64,000 bases of DNA, taken from NCBI RefSeq assembly GCF_007754155.1, contig NZ_CP037423.1, forward strand, positions 7,684,938 to 7,748,937, read 5' to 3'. This document shows positions 51,726 through 61,018 of the stretch, piece by piece. The translations under genes were made by a program, and so were the position numbers. Origin of the DNA: Stieleria neptunia (GTDB lineage Bacteria > Planctomycetota > Planctomycetia > Pirellulales > Pirellulaceae). The first letter of the stretch is position 1. Each line of letters begins with the position of its first letter. Below the pieces are notes generated by a model. It was not told where the DNA came from. It was given only the letters and a program-made list of their open reading frames with translations, and did no database searches.

Positions 51726-53807
51726 CTACGAGCGTTTTTCAAGCTTTCCACGCAACACGACGGTGTTCGCATTTCGACGGACTTCGATTTCGAAGCTGTC
51801 GCCCGGTTCGTGCGCCCGCACCCAGGACAAGACGTCACCGGTGGTGCGAATCGCCTGTCGGCCGATACGCTGAATTTGGTCGTCGATCTGCAATCCCGCT
51901 TTTGATGCCGGCCCCCCATCGGTCACCTCGGTGACTTTCACCACACCGTTTTGCTCCGAAATTCGAATGCCCATAAACGCTGTCATTTGACGACGAATCT
52001 GAACCCTCGGATCGGTCTCGGCATAAACGGGCCGTTGGGGGAGCACCGCCAGGCGGAATGCCACACCACTGATCATATCGGTTACACGGGTTAGGTTCCC
52101 AAAATCGATTTTGTCGAAATCGTCAGAAGGGCGATGATAATCGTTGTGCAGACCCGTAAAGAAGAACAGCACGGGAACGCCGACCCGGTAGAACGACTGG
52201 TGATCACTGGGGCCATACCCGCTGGCCACCTTGAAAAGATTGAATCGAAATTCTCGGTTGGCCGTGTCAACGACACGCTCCAACTCGCTGGCCGAACCCG
52301 TTCCGTACACCGTCAACTCATTGTCGCGAAGTCGGCCGACCATGTCCAAGTTGATCATCGTGGTCGTGTTTTCGATCGGTCGCACCGGGGCTTCCACATA
52401 GCGTTGACTGCCCAACAACCCACGCTCCTCGCCGGTAAACCCGATGAACAGGATCGTGCGATGCGAGTCCGCTCCGGCGAGCCGACGCTTCAATTCCGCC
52501 CCGCATGCCAGCATCGTCGCCGTGCCGCTGGCGTTGTCGTCGGCCCCGTTGTGGACCGCGATCGTCCCCGGCGCCATCGACGCGAATCCGCCCATCCCGA
52601 CGTGGTCATAGTGCGCGCCGACCACAAGGGTCTGGTCCGCTAGCAATCCCTTGCCGGGCAGCCGGCCGATCACGTTGTCGCTGACCGCAATCGCCGGCTT
52701 CAGATCGACGGCCAGTTCGACCGTGACCGAATCCATTGCTCGGCTGGCCGGACGAAACGTCTGGTTGATTTGCGTTTCGACCGCTTCCAGCGACGCGCCG
52801 CCATCGGCACGCAACATCCGGTCGGCCAGGTCGCGGGCAATCGAAGCGACGGGGATCTTTTTGCTCTGCTGGGACTTCGTGCCGGCGTCCGCGATTCCCA
52901 ACACGCCCCGTCGGGCCGACGTCAATTCAGCCTGCATCGCCGCGATCATCCGCTCCGTGCCGGCGATTTTTTCGGCCGTCGCCGCGCGGTTCTTGACCGC
53001 TTGCTGCGGCAAGTTGGACAGCATCTCGACCAGTCCCTCTTTGCGGCGCTGTTCCTGGTCGATCCGATTTTGCACCTTTTGCACCGCTTCACGCGTGCTG
53101 TCTGGATCGTTGACGATCAAAACGGCGACCGCACCGTGCTCGATCGCGTTGATCACCTTGGTGGCAAAGTAGGCGTGGCGCGTGTTTTTGACCCCGTCAA
53201 AGGGGCTGTCCGGATCGCTGGCGCCAGGTTCTTTCCGCAGCAGCATCACGATCGCGCCGCGGGCATCGATCGATTGATAGTCGTCGTAGTCGTGCGTTTC
53301 GGATGTGATCCCGTACCCGGCAAACACGACCGGGGCCGACACGGATTGCTTGTCGCTTCCGATCCCCAGTGGCCCAAACCCGTCGGCGAGCCCGGCCTGG
53401 ACAGCCGGCTGGTCGGCGATCTGGATCCGGCAGACGTTCCCCGACTCGTTGCGGACTTCGCTGCCGACCGCGATTTCAACACGTTGAAACGGACCGCCGG
53501 CGACGGAGTCGAGTTCTAACCCGATCGATTCCATCCGCTCACGGAGGTAGTCGCGCGCCACATCAATCGTCTCGTCGGTGACGCTCCGCCCGCGAAGTTC
53601 CTCCGACGCCAAGAATCGAATGTCCCGGCGAAGGGTCTCGGTCACTGTGGCGGAAGCATTCTCCACCGAAGCCGTGGCAGCGGGGGCCTGCCCTAAGCCG
53701 ACCGACGGGAGTGCGACATTCCATAACGTCAGACACAGAACGACCAACGCCGAGACAGTTGGGATGGAGGGCGACTTGAGAAACGGCACGGTCTTTCGGA
53801 TGATCAT
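51726..53807 (-). CDS. M28 family zinc aminopeptidase with PA and PDZ domains
   Basis: Periplasmic or membrane peptidase of 693 aa. It has a signal peptide or anchor (TVSALVVLCLTLWNVALPS), a PA domain segment (AVAVLIVNDPDSTREAV) interrupted by a helical insertion, then the M28 catalytic core with the metal ligands in VGAHYDHVG, NGADDNASG, GFTGEERGLLGSQ, INLDMVGRL and TGLHNDYHRPSDD. A C-terminal PDZ domain contains AGLQIDDQIQRIGRQAIR. The ATG at 53807 fits the signal peptide better than 53882. It lies between the secDF and ompH genes on the same strand; a link in function is only positional. Confidence 0.92.
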   Translation of the reverse strand: MIIRKTVPFLKSPSIPTVSALVVLCLTLWNVALPSVGLGQAPAATASVENASATVTETLRRDIRFLASEELRGRSVTDETIDVARDYLRERMESIGLELDSVAGGPFQRVEIAVGSEVRNESGNVCRIQIADQPAVQAGLADGFGPLGIGSDKQSVSAPVVFAGYGITSETHDYDDYQSIDARGAIVMLLRKEPGASDPDSPFDGVKNTRHAYFATKVINAIEHGAVAVLIVNDPDSTREAVQKVQNRIDQEQRRKEGLVEMLSNLPQQAVKNRAATAEKIAGTERMIAAMQAELTSARRGVLGIADAGTKSQQSKKIPVASIARDLADRMLRADGGASLEAVETQINQTFRPASRAMDSVTVELAVDLKPAIAVSDNVIGRLPGKGLLADQTLVVGAHYDHVGMGGFASMAPGTIAVHNGADDNASGTATMLACGAELKRRLAGADSHRTILFIGFTGEERGLLGSQRYVEAPVRPIENTTTMINLDMVGRLRDNELTVYGTGSASELERVVDTANREFRFNLFKVASGYGPSDHQSFYRVGVPVLFFFTGLHNDYHRPSDDFDKIDFGNLTRVTDMISGVAFRLAVLPQRPVYAETDPRVQIRRQMTAFMGIRISEQNGVVKVTEVTDGGPASKAGLQIDDQIQRIGRQAIRTTGDVLSWVRAHEPGDSFEIEVRRNANTVVLRGKLEKRS

Positions 53808-53948
53808 CGACGGGGTTTTCCACTGCCATGGTTGCCGCTGCAACTGTTCAATCTTTGCTGACGCCGACGAGGGTATCGACAACCATTGCCTGGGGCATCG
53901 CCCATCGCCTCGTTGCCCGGTTCTGGCTGGGGACGGGCGTGCCCCGGT

Positions 53949-54016
53949 GGTTCAGCCTCCGCAGTCGGAGGCGGAGCCCCCGGAACAGTGTGTTCCCAGG
54001 CAGAGCCTGGGAACAA
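53949..54016. repeat. Dispersed palindromic repeat (GTTCCCAGGC type)
   Basis: TTCAGCCTCCGCAGTCGGAGGCGGAGC and GTTCCCAGGCAGAGCCTGGGAAC are the same family as 2435-2545. The repeat lies in the short spacer after secDF. Confidence 0.8.
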
Positions 54017-54029
54017 GTGTGCAGCGATC

Positions 54030-57000
54030 TCAGGCCGCTTCGGCCGTTTTTTCGCCTCGCTTGACCAGCATCAGCAGGATCGGGCTGGCCACGAACACGG
54101 AACTGTACGTCCCGACCAAGACCCCGATGACCAGGCAGAATGCGAAGGCATGAATGCCCTGGCCGCCGAACAGATACAACAGCACGACCACGATCAACGT
54201 CGTGATCGACGTCAGCAACGTTCGGCTGAGCGTTTGATTGATGCTGGTGTTGATCATCTCACCGGTCAATCGTGGTGCTTTGCCCTTCGTTTCGCGGATC
54301 CGGTCAAAGACCACGATCGTGTCGTTGAGCGAGTAACCGATGATCGTCAGCAGGGCCGCGACCACGGTCAGACTGATCTTGAAGGGGTCGATCAACAGGA
54401 ACCCGAGTGCGTCGGCGACGTAGTAGCTGATCGCGATCGCACCGAGCGTGATCAAGACATCGTGGACCAGAGCGGCAACGGCGGCAAAGCCATAGATGAC
54501 GCGTTGGAATCGGAACCAGATGTACAAGATGATCACCATCAAACTGGCGAACAGGGCGACCGAGGCACGGCCGACCATTTGACCGGCGACCCGTGCACCG
54601 ACGCTGCTGCTGCTGACCCAGACCGGTTCGTTGCCGAGCGATCGTTCGACGGCTTGCATCACCTGGTCGGCGGCTTGATTGCCCATCGGCAACGTCACTT
54701 TCCACTCGGAAAACGGAACACTCGATCCGCTCTTCCAGTCCTCGGCGCCTTCGCCGCTGGGCAACAGGTCAATGGCCCGTTCGTTGAGTGGGATCTTCAA
54801 TTCGTCGGCGGCTTCTTTCATCCGCTGGATCAACGTCGGACCGCTGATCGATGCACTCGTGTCGTCGCCGCCGATCCCCAAACTGATGCGGCGAACGGCT
54901 GATTCGCCCGCGGTCAAGGAAGGCTCAGACGTCGAGGCGGGTGAGTCACTGTCTTCAGCGGTCGCGTCTTCAGCGGTCGCGTCTTCGGCTGCCGCCTCCG
55001 TTTCCGCTTGCATCGCGACCAGCATCACGCCGTTGGAATCGCGATCGATCGCGGAGGTATCGGATCCGCCGGTTGCATCCGAGATGCTGACGTCGTAGGT
55101 GACCAGGTCGGTGTCCGCCGCGGTGGCAAAGGATTCGACGATCCTGGTTTGCAGGTCATCGACCGACACCAGCGACGAGTCGACTTTGAAGACGGTGCCG
55201 TCGTCCGCCCCGTCCATGGTCACGCCGTTGACGGTGAACTGGACGGGGGTTCCGTCTTGTTCACCGATTCCCGTCCCGACAATATCTCGAATACTTTGCG
55301 TGGTGGTCGATTGGCTGACCCGGAATTGCACCGAGGAACCGCCGGCAAAGTCGATGTCCAGGATGGTCTTGCCACGAGCGACGAGCGATCCGATGCCGAT
55401 CAAAATCAGGACCGAAGAGATCGCCAGGGCGATTTTGCCTTTGCCGATGAAGTCCATCATGCCGCCACCGGACACCGAGTTCTTCATCGCGTTGACCATG
55501 TCGGACATGCCCAGCGAGACTTTGTTGTGTCGTTCGGCGATGTCGAACAGGGTTCGCGACATGTAGATCGCGGTGAACATCGAATACAGGATGCCCAAGA
55601 TCAACGTGACGGCGAAGCCGCGGATCTGGTCGGTCCCGATCGCATACAACACGATCGCGGTGAACAGCGTCGTCAAGTTGGCGTCAACGATGGTGACGGT
55701 CGCTTTGGCGAACCCGTTTCGAATCGCCATGCGGTCCTTGGCGCCCTTGTTGATTTCCTCGCGTATCCGCTCAAAGATCAACACGTTGGCGTCGACCGAC
55801 ATACCGACGGTCAAAACCAGACCGGCCAATCCGGGCAGCGTCAGCGGCTGGTGGATCAACACCATCGTCGCCAAGATCATCGCCAGGTTCAGCACCAGGG
55901 CAAAGCACGCGATCGCACCGGCAAACCGATAGTAGAACAGGATGAATACGAGGACCAGCATCAATGACACGCCGATCGCCATCACGCCCTTGCGGATCGT
56001 GTCGGCACCGAGCGTCGCATCGATCTGATTCTTTGCGATCGGCTGCTTCGTCAACGCGGCGGGCAATTGGCCGGCTTTCAGGATATCGACGAGCGCCTTG
56101 ACCTCTTCGGTGGTGAAGTTCCCGGTGATGCGTCCTTGCTTGCTGATCGGCTGCAGAATGTTCGGCGCCGACAACAGGCGGTCGTCCATCACGATCCCGA
56201 GTTGACGTTGTCGTGTTCCCTGGGGGGAGTTTTCGGTCGTCAGCACGCGGAACTTGTTGCTGCCCGAGTCGGTCAGGTTGAACGCGACAGCCGGTGCACC
56301 TTGTTCATCAAAGGTCGTCGAGGCGAAGGCCAGGTCTTCCCCTTTGACGTCGATCTGGGGGTCGATGATCATCAGGACTTCCAGACCCGAAAGCCCGTTG
56401 TTGTCGACCCAGTTGGCTTGCAAGACTTGATCGCCGCGGACCTGTGTTGGCAATTCGACGAACTCGCCGGTGTCGGGATTGCGCACAATCGCGTTGCCGA
56501 TGTTGACGCGAAACGGACCGTTGTCACCCGTTTTTGTGGTTTCGCGGTCGACGATCGCCCAGCGGCCGACGGTGCTGCCGTCGACGTCGGAGATCACTTC
56601 GCTCATCCGAATCGCACGTTCCGGCGACGCGGCTTGCTCGGCCGCCAGGTTGATCACCCGCTGGTGGTCGGTGCGGTTGGCGACGATCGCAAACCGCAGA
56701 ATCCCGGCTTGCTTGAGCGTCTCTTCGATCAGGGCGACTTCGCGCTGGTCGACTTCGGGAATGATGATTTCGATTTGCGAATCACCGTACGGGCGAATCA
56801 CGATCTCGCGCGTCCCGCTGGGGTTGATCCGCTTGGTCAACGGGCCGACCAAGTCCTTCGATTTGACTCCGTTGCCCTGCTGTTCGGCGTCCGGATTGCT
56901 TTTGCTGGGGTCGATTTCGTAGACCAAAATCGTGCCGCCGCGAAGGTCCACCCCTTGATCGGGCAAGCGGTTGAGCAGCACCGTCACGCTGACCGTGATC

Positions 57001-57296
57001 GCCAGCAGGATGAAGCCGATCCGCGTGGCATGGGTCGGCATCTTGAGCCGCTTGGCGAAAAATCCACCGACCGTGAACGGCAGGATGATCACCGCCAGTG
57101 CGACGGCCAGCAATCCGTACTGCTGCCATGAAATACCTTGTTCGGCTTCGCCTTGAGCGATCGGGCTGGCCGAAAGCAGGTCGCCGAACCATCCCGCGAT
57201 CGAAGCGGAATCGATCGTCGAAAGCAGACCGGGCAGCAGACTCGGGGCGGTCAGACTTACATCGGCCAGGGGCTGAACGAGAGAAAAGCAGTCCAT
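54030..57296 (-). CDS. secDF: Fused SecD-SecF protein export membrane protein
   Basis: Proton-driven part of the Sec translocase that pulls proteins through to the periplasm. The 1088-aa protein carries a SecD half, with RLPDQGVDLRGGTILVYEID, the P1 periplasmic domain, GNFTTEEVKALVDILKAGQL and PGLAGLVLTVGMSVDANVLI, and a SecF half from about 610, with ILDIDFAGGSSVQFRVS, VSSSSVGARVAGQMVGRASV and IGYSLNDTIVVFDRIRE. Two additional helices precede SecD. The SecF periplasmic part contains an acidic insert with DATAEDATAED repeats (about 770-800). The yajC gene lies upstream on the same strand, with about 200 bases between, as is usual for this pair. Confidence 0.95.
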   Translation of the reverse strand: MDCFSLVQPLADVSLTAPSLLPGLLSTIDSASIAGWFGDLLSASPIAQGEAEQGISWQQYGLLAVALAVIILPFTVGGFFAKRLKMPTHATRIGFILLAITVSVTVLLNRLPDQGVDLRGGTILVYEIDPSKSNPDAEQQGNGVKSKDLVGPLTKRINPSGTREIVIRPYGDSQIEIIIPEVDQREVALIEETLKQAGILRFAIVANRTDHQRVINLAAEQAASPERAIRMSEVISDVDGSTVGRWAIVDRETTKTGDNGPFRVNIGNAIVRNPDTGEFVELPTQVRGDQVLQANWVDNNGLSGLEVLMIIDPQIDVKGEDLAFASTTFDEQGAPAVAFNLTDSGSNKFRVLTTENSPQGTRQRQLGIVMDDRLLSAPNILQPISKQGRITGNFTTEEVKALVDILKAGQLPAALTKQPIAKNQIDATLGADTIRKGVMAIGVSLMLVLVFILFYYRFAGAIACFALVLNLAMILATMVLIHQPLTLPGLAGLVLTVGMSVDANVLIFERIREEINKGAKDRMAIRNGFAKATVTIVDANLTTLFTAIVLYAIGTDQIRGFAVTLILGILYSMFTAIYMSRTLFDIAERHNKVSLGMSDMVNAMKNSVSGGGMMDFIGKGKIALAISSVLILIGIGSLVARGKTILDIDFAGGSSVQFRVSQSTTTQSIRDIVGTGIGEQDGTPVQFTVNGVTMDGADDGTVFKVDSSLVSVDDLQTRIVESFATAADTDLVTYDVSISDATGGSDTSAIDRDSNGVMLVAMQAETEAAAEDATAEDATAEDSDSPASTSEPSLTAGESAVRRISLGIGGDDTSASISGPTLIQRMKEAADELKIPLNERAIDLLPSGEGAEDWKSGSSVPFSEWKVTLPMGNQAADQVMQAVERSLGNEPVWVSSSSVGARVAGQMVGRASVALFASLMVIILYIWFRFQRVIYGFAAVAALVHDVLITLGAIAISYYVADALGFLLIDPFKISLTVVAALLTIIGYSLNDTIVVFDRIRETKGKAPRLTGEMINTSINQTLSRTLLTSITTLIVVVLLYLFGGQGIHAFAFCLVIGVLVGTYSSVFVASPILLMLVKRGEKTAEAA

Positions 57297-57495
57297 CGTT
57301 GGTTGTTTCGTAGTCGAAAGGAATGCAAACGTGACGAATGCAGTGATCGGGAACGTGGAAACCGCAACGCCAGTCGGGTCGCGTCACCACCTCGGGTGTA
57401 TGGGGGCAGTCTTGGTTGAATCTGTTGTTGCGGGCAAACGATCCGAAACTCGCGCGTTTCCGGGGAGGGGGGATTCGATTTCGAATCGATGTTCT

Positions 57496-57882
57496 TTAGT
57501 CCTTCGCGTCGTCCTTCGGCTTTTTTTCTTCGATGACCGTCAGCGCCCAGCGGCTGACCTTCACCCGTAACGTCCCGCTTTCGTCCAGCCGAATCGTCAC
57601 CACATCGCTGTCACTCGGTGCACTGACCACCGTGCCGTGCAATCCACCGCTGGTGATCACGCGATCGTTTTTCTTGATCCCCGCGATCCGCTTTGCCTCT
57701 TCCGCCTTGCGTCGACGCTCCGGAGCGATCAACGTCAGGTAGAAGATCAAGATGATTCCCGCAATCGGGAACAGCGGATTCTCCATCAATTGCAAGAGAA
57801 ATGGCTTGGGCTCGGCGACCTCCGGGGCCACATCGTCGGCCAGAATCGTCCACGGTACGAATTGAAGCAGCGGTTGGATCAC
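57496..57882 (-). CDS. yajC: Preprotein translocase subunit YajC
   Basis: Small inner-membrane partner of SecDF. The 128-aa protein has a short N-terminal part, one transmembrane helix (ENPLFPIAGIILIFYLTLIA), then the cytoplasmic beta domain PERRRKAEEAKRIAGIKKND, RVITSGGLHGTVV, VTIRLDESGTLRVKVSR. The start is GTG at 57882; an ATG at 57786 at the helix would give 96 aa. Longer frames run into the divergent DegT gene. It precedes secDF on the same strand. Confidence 0.92.
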   Translation of the reverse strand: MIQPLLQFVPWTILADDVAPEVAEPKPFLLQLMENPLFPIAGIILIFYLTLIAPERRRKAEEAKRIAGIKKNDRVITSGGLHGTVVSAPSDSDVVTIRLDESGTLRVKVSRWALTVIEEKKPKDDAKD

Positions 57883-58096
57883 AATTCGGACCGAATGGGT
57901 TCTAATCTGGTTGGGTAGGCAAAATACAAGAGCGGCATGATATGGAAGGCCAAAATTGGTCACAAGCCCAGCCAGCAACGAAGTTTCGACGCTTTTGCCA
58001 GACTTCCGGCCCCAACTCGCCACTCCCCCCAAACTGACACGCCTGTTTGCCACACTCCCAGATCGCTCGAAAACGACCAACACCGCCCGCAACTCC

Positions 58097-59161
58097 ATGA
58101 TGTTTCCCGCCTGGCCCCCCCAATGGCCCGAGATCACCGAGTCGATTTTGCGGACCGTCCGCCGCGGCGACTGGGGACGCTACCGGGGGGAAGCGACGGC
58201 CGCACTGCAGGAACAGATCGCCGCAGCGGTCGGCTGCCGCCATGTCCGTTTGGTCAGCAGCGGGTCGCTGGGCATCGAATTGGCCCTCCGCGCCGCCGGG
58301 GTCGCGGCCGGTCACCAAGTCGTCCTCTGCGGCTACGACTACCCCGGAAATTTTCGGGCGATCGAATTGCTGGGGGCCAGACCCGTCCTCGTCGATGCCG
58401 ATCCGTCCAGCTATTCCTTGGATCCACAGCCCCTGCAACGCCTGGCACAACAGGCGGACGCGAAAACTGCGGTGAAAGCCGTCGTGGTCTCGCATCTCTA
58501 CGGCGTGCCCGCCCCAATCCGCCGCCTCCGCGAAATCTGTGACCGCGCGGGCTGGATGCTGATCGAAGACGCCTGCCAGACGCCCGGCATGCAAATCGAG
58601 GGCCGCCCCGCCGGGGCCTGGGGCGACGTCGGTGTGCTCAGCTTCGGGGGCAGCAAACCGCTGACCGCCGGCAATGGCGGAGCCGTGCTGACCAGCCGCG
58701 ATCCGATTGCCAGCCGCCTGAACGCCTGGTTGGATCGGCCCAGTGACGCGGCGCCGATGAGCGAATTGCAAGCCGCGGCGCTGCTGCCCCAACTGGATCG
58801 TCTGGCCGAATGCAATCAAATCCGCTGGCAGACCGTTTCGGCAATCAACGCAGGGGTCGACTGGATCCGACAAGCGACCGCGGAATGCCAGGTGACGCCT
58901 CAAGCGACGTTCTATAAATTCGCATTCTTGTCCGAGCGGCGTGACACGATGCTGGAAACACTCCGCCGCGACGAATTGCCGGTCGGTCCGGGCTATCGAT
59001 CGATGCACCGCAGCAGTGATCGACGCTGTGACAAAGTCGGCACGCTGGACCGTTGCCGGATCCTGGGCGAACAACTCTGCCTGCTCGACCACTCGGCATT
59101 GCTAGCAACCGGTCCACTGCGGACGCAATTGGTGCAGCGGTTGTCGGAGGCGGCGTCGTGA
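58097..59161 (+). CDS. DegT/DnrJ/EryC1-family sugar aminotransferase
   Basis: PLP-dependent transaminase of nucleotide sugars, 354 aa. RLVSSGSLGIELALRAAGVA matches the phosphate-binding segment, HLYGVPAPIRRLREIC and LIEDACQTPG the ring-contact region (Asp158), and LSFGGSKPLTAGNGGAV holds the PLP lysine, Lys187. ATG ATG at 58097/58100 is chosen because it begins just before the domain; the longer frame from 57956 overlaps the yajC leader. The substrate is not fixed. Given the oxidoreductase beside lpxA in this window, a role like GnnB is worth testing. The gene is divergent from yajC and ends at a perfect 24-bp palindrome. Confidence 0.88.
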   Translation: MMFPAWPPQWPEITESILRTVRRGDWGRYRGEATAALQEQIAAAVGCRHVRLVSSGSLGIELALRAAGVAAGHQVVLCGYDYPGNFRAIELLGARPVLVDADPSSYSLDPQPLQRLAQQADAKTAVKAVVVSHLYGVPAPIRRLREICDRAGWMLIEDACQTPGMQIEGRPAGAWGDVGVLSFGGSKPLTAGNGGAVLTSRDPIASRLNAWLDRPSDAAPMSELQAAALLPQLDRLAECNQIRWQTVSAINAGVDWIRQATAECQVTPQATFYKFAFLSERRDTMLETLRRDELPVGPGYRSMHRSSDRRCDKVGTLDRCRILGEQLCLLDHSALLATGPLRTQLVQRLSEAAS

Positions 59162-59174
59162 CCACGGGATAGGG

Positions 59175-59231
59175 GTGGGATAGGCTTCCAGCCTGTCATC
59201 ACGCGCCTGACAGGCTGGAAGCCTATCCCAC
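59175..59231. repeat. Perfect 24-bp palindrome between convergent genes
   Basis: Arms 59175-59198 and 59208-59231 (beginning GTGGGATAGGCTTCCAGCC) are exact inverted copies around a 9-base loop. It lies between the DegT and SGNH gene ends and could act as a two-way terminator, although no long T-run follows. Confidence 0.92.
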
Positions 59232-59239
59232 TTTGTTGC

Positions 59240-60481
59240 CTACGACGCGACGAACTCCAGGATTCGAACGGCGTGGCCCTGGCTGGCTCCGTTTTTCTTT
59301 TTCGAAACCCGCAGCTTCATCTGGTGTGGGCCGTCTTCCAGCCCCGCTTTCAACACGACGGTTCTCGGATAGTGCAGTCCCTTGCTGAAGCGGTGGAACA
59401 GGTCTGCGGCGTGCCAATCGCCGTCATCGATGGAGAATTCGACCACGCCGGCATCGGGGCCTGCCAACACGAACAGCCCGATCGCCGTCCCTGAAAACGC
59501 GACCTCCAATTCCGCCTCCGGAACCGTGGCGACCGTCAGCGGCCGGCCGGCAAACCGTTCGCGGAACGAGCCGGCAATGTCTTTCCAAGTGGGCTCGACA
59601 AACGACCATCCGCTGCCCAACGCAATCGCGTCGCGAGGGAGAAACCGGCCGTGCCAAAAACTGGTCGGGTCAATCGGCGGCGGCAGCGGATGGGGGGCGA
59701 AGGTCTGGCGGCTGGCCGCCTTCGCATCGGCAAGCGAAAATTTGGCGTGCCGAAAGACGTCGTCGATCAAGTTGGCCGCGATCCGATTGCCCGCCGGTTT
59801 CGGGTGGACACCGCCGTAAATCGCCCAGCTGGTTTTCCCTTCGGCGATCTGCTTGGCCAATTCCACCGCCACGTTGCACGTCGAAATGCCATAGTGCTTG
59901 GCGACCGCGTCGTGCGCGGCGATGCTGGTCGGCAGCTTGCCATTTTGGACCGTTTGCAGCATCCCCGGATTGACGAAGTAGGTGATCACGATGTCCACGT
60001 TGGGCAGACTGGACCGGGCCGAACGGATCACACCTTCCATCCCCCGCAGTGCGTCTTGATAGCTATGGGCGGCGTCTTGGTCGTCGTTGACGGCGAATTC
60101 GACAAACAGCAAGTCGGGTTTGTTGCTCAAGACATCCGAAGGCAACCGAAATGCCCCAGTGTGCGAGCAAGTGGATGCGATTCCGGCGTTGGTAAAGTTG
60201 AACTCGGTGTCGGGGAAACGAGCCACTAAGCTATCCATGACCATCGGTCGGTAACCGTCCATCTCGGTGATCGATCCCCCGATGAAAGCGACCCGTCCTT
60301 GCCCGGTGGTGGCGAAGATTTCGCGGCTGCGGTGCAGGTCCCCGCGGACCTGGACGGCGGCGGGGGGCGTTGCCCCCGCGGCTTCCGCGGCCGAGGCGGG
60401 ATCATCGCCCCGGCAGGTCACGGCGGCCCAAAAAACGGTCGCGAGACAACAGGCGATCCGACCGAAGAGTGAAAGATTCAT
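59240..60481 (-). CDS. SGNH/GDSL-type hydrolase, secreted
   Basis: Putative esterase or deacetylase of 413 aa acting outside the cytoplasm. It has a signal peptide (LFGRIACCLATVFWAAVTCR). The SGNH blocks are in order: VAFIGGSITEMDGYRPM (Ser nucleophile), TNAGIASTCSHTG (Gly/Asn block), LLFVEFAVNDDQDA (Asn), and YGGVHPKPAGNRIAAN (Asp replaced by Gly-Val-His; catalytic His). The C-terminal 150 residues are a beta domain (AELEVAFSGTAIGLFVLAGP, YPRTVVLKAGLEDGPHQMKL). The ATG at 60481 has AGGA before it. It stands alone. Confidence 0.85.
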   Translation of the reverse strand: MNLSLFGRIACCLATVFWAAVTCRGDDPASAAEAAGATPPAAVQVRGDLHRSREIFATTGQGRVAFIGGSITEMDGYRPMVMDSLVARFPDTEFNFTNAGIASTCSHTGAFRLPSDVLSNKPDLLFVEFAVNDDQDAAHSYQDALRGMEGVIRSARSSLPNVDIVITYFVNPGMLQTVQNGKLPTSIAAHDAVAKHYGISTCNVAVELAKQIAEGKTSWAIYGGVHPKPAGNRIAANLIDDVFRHAKFSLADAKAASRQTFAPHPLPPPIDPTSFWHGRFLPRDAIALGSGWSFVEPTWKDIAGSFRERFAGRPLTVATVPEAELEVAFSGTAIGLFVLAGPDAGVVEFSIDDGDWHAADLFHRFSKGLHYPRTVVLKAGLEDGPHQMKLRVSKKKNGASQGHAVRILEFVAS

Positions 60482-60609
60482 GATTTCCTGGCGGTTTTGA
60501 CGACTTCGGTACTGACGAACCGAGAGAGTTAAAGGATTGTCCTGATCGTAATTTCTGAGAACATAGAGCGCCAAACCGGCTTTCTACGTTTTCCACTTTA
60601 TCCCCCGTT

Positions 60610-60858
60610 ATGGCAGGTCGCATGGATTCACCATTGATCCTCGTTGACGACAAGCACGTCCCACTTTACCGCATCGTCTGGGTCGCCGACCTTCCCCACT
60701 GGTGCGGCGACAAAGATTGCGAGCGCGAAGGGGAATATGAAATCCGACTCGATGTCGAAGAATCGGTCTGGACCAGCCTGCGTGGACGCGACCACGTGAT
60801 CGCCAGCCTGAAGAAATGGTGCGGCGATCCCGAAGACGACAACGACCCCCTGTTCTAA
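60610..60858 (+). CDS. Small hypothetical protein, 82 aa
   Basis: No named family. It is acidic, with the segments LILVDDKHVPLYRIVWVADL and EREGEYEIRLDVEESVWTSL, and four Cys/His residues (HWCGDKDCE, KKWCGD) that could bind a metal. A second ATG at 60622 begins MDSPLILVDD and is an equally good start. The gene is divergent from the SGNH hydrolase and is followed at once by repeats. Confidence 0.6.
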   Translation: MAGRMDSPLILVDDKHVPLYRIVWVADLPHWCGDKDCEREGEYEIRLDVEESVWTSLRGRDHVIASLKKWCGDPEDDNDPLF

Positions 60859-60861
60859 CAC

Positions 60862-60987
60862 CGTGGGGTAAGCATCCTGCTTGCCTTCCCGTGCAAGCTT
60901 TGCTTGCACCGGGGTCGCAAGCTGGAAGCTTACGCCACTTCAGCTTTCTGCTTCGAGTCGCAAGCTGGAAGCTTACGCCACTTTCAT
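60862..60987. repeat. AAGCTTCCAGCTTGCG-family repeat cluster
   Basis: One GTGGGGTAAGCATCCTGCTTGC copy, a GCAAGCTTTGCTTGC hairpin and two TCGCAAGCTGGAAGCTTACG copies fill the spacer between the 82-aa gene and the PHP phosphatase start. Confidence 0.88.
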
Positions 60988-61018
60988 TCCAATCACACCG
61001 CCAGCCTTCGACGTGTCC

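Noticed and set aside
57902..59092. Long minus-strand frame (396 aa) opposite the DegT gene
   Set aside because: Its sequence has no family features, while the plus strand has clear DegT motifs with Asp158 and Lys187; it is a shadow of high-GC coding DNA.
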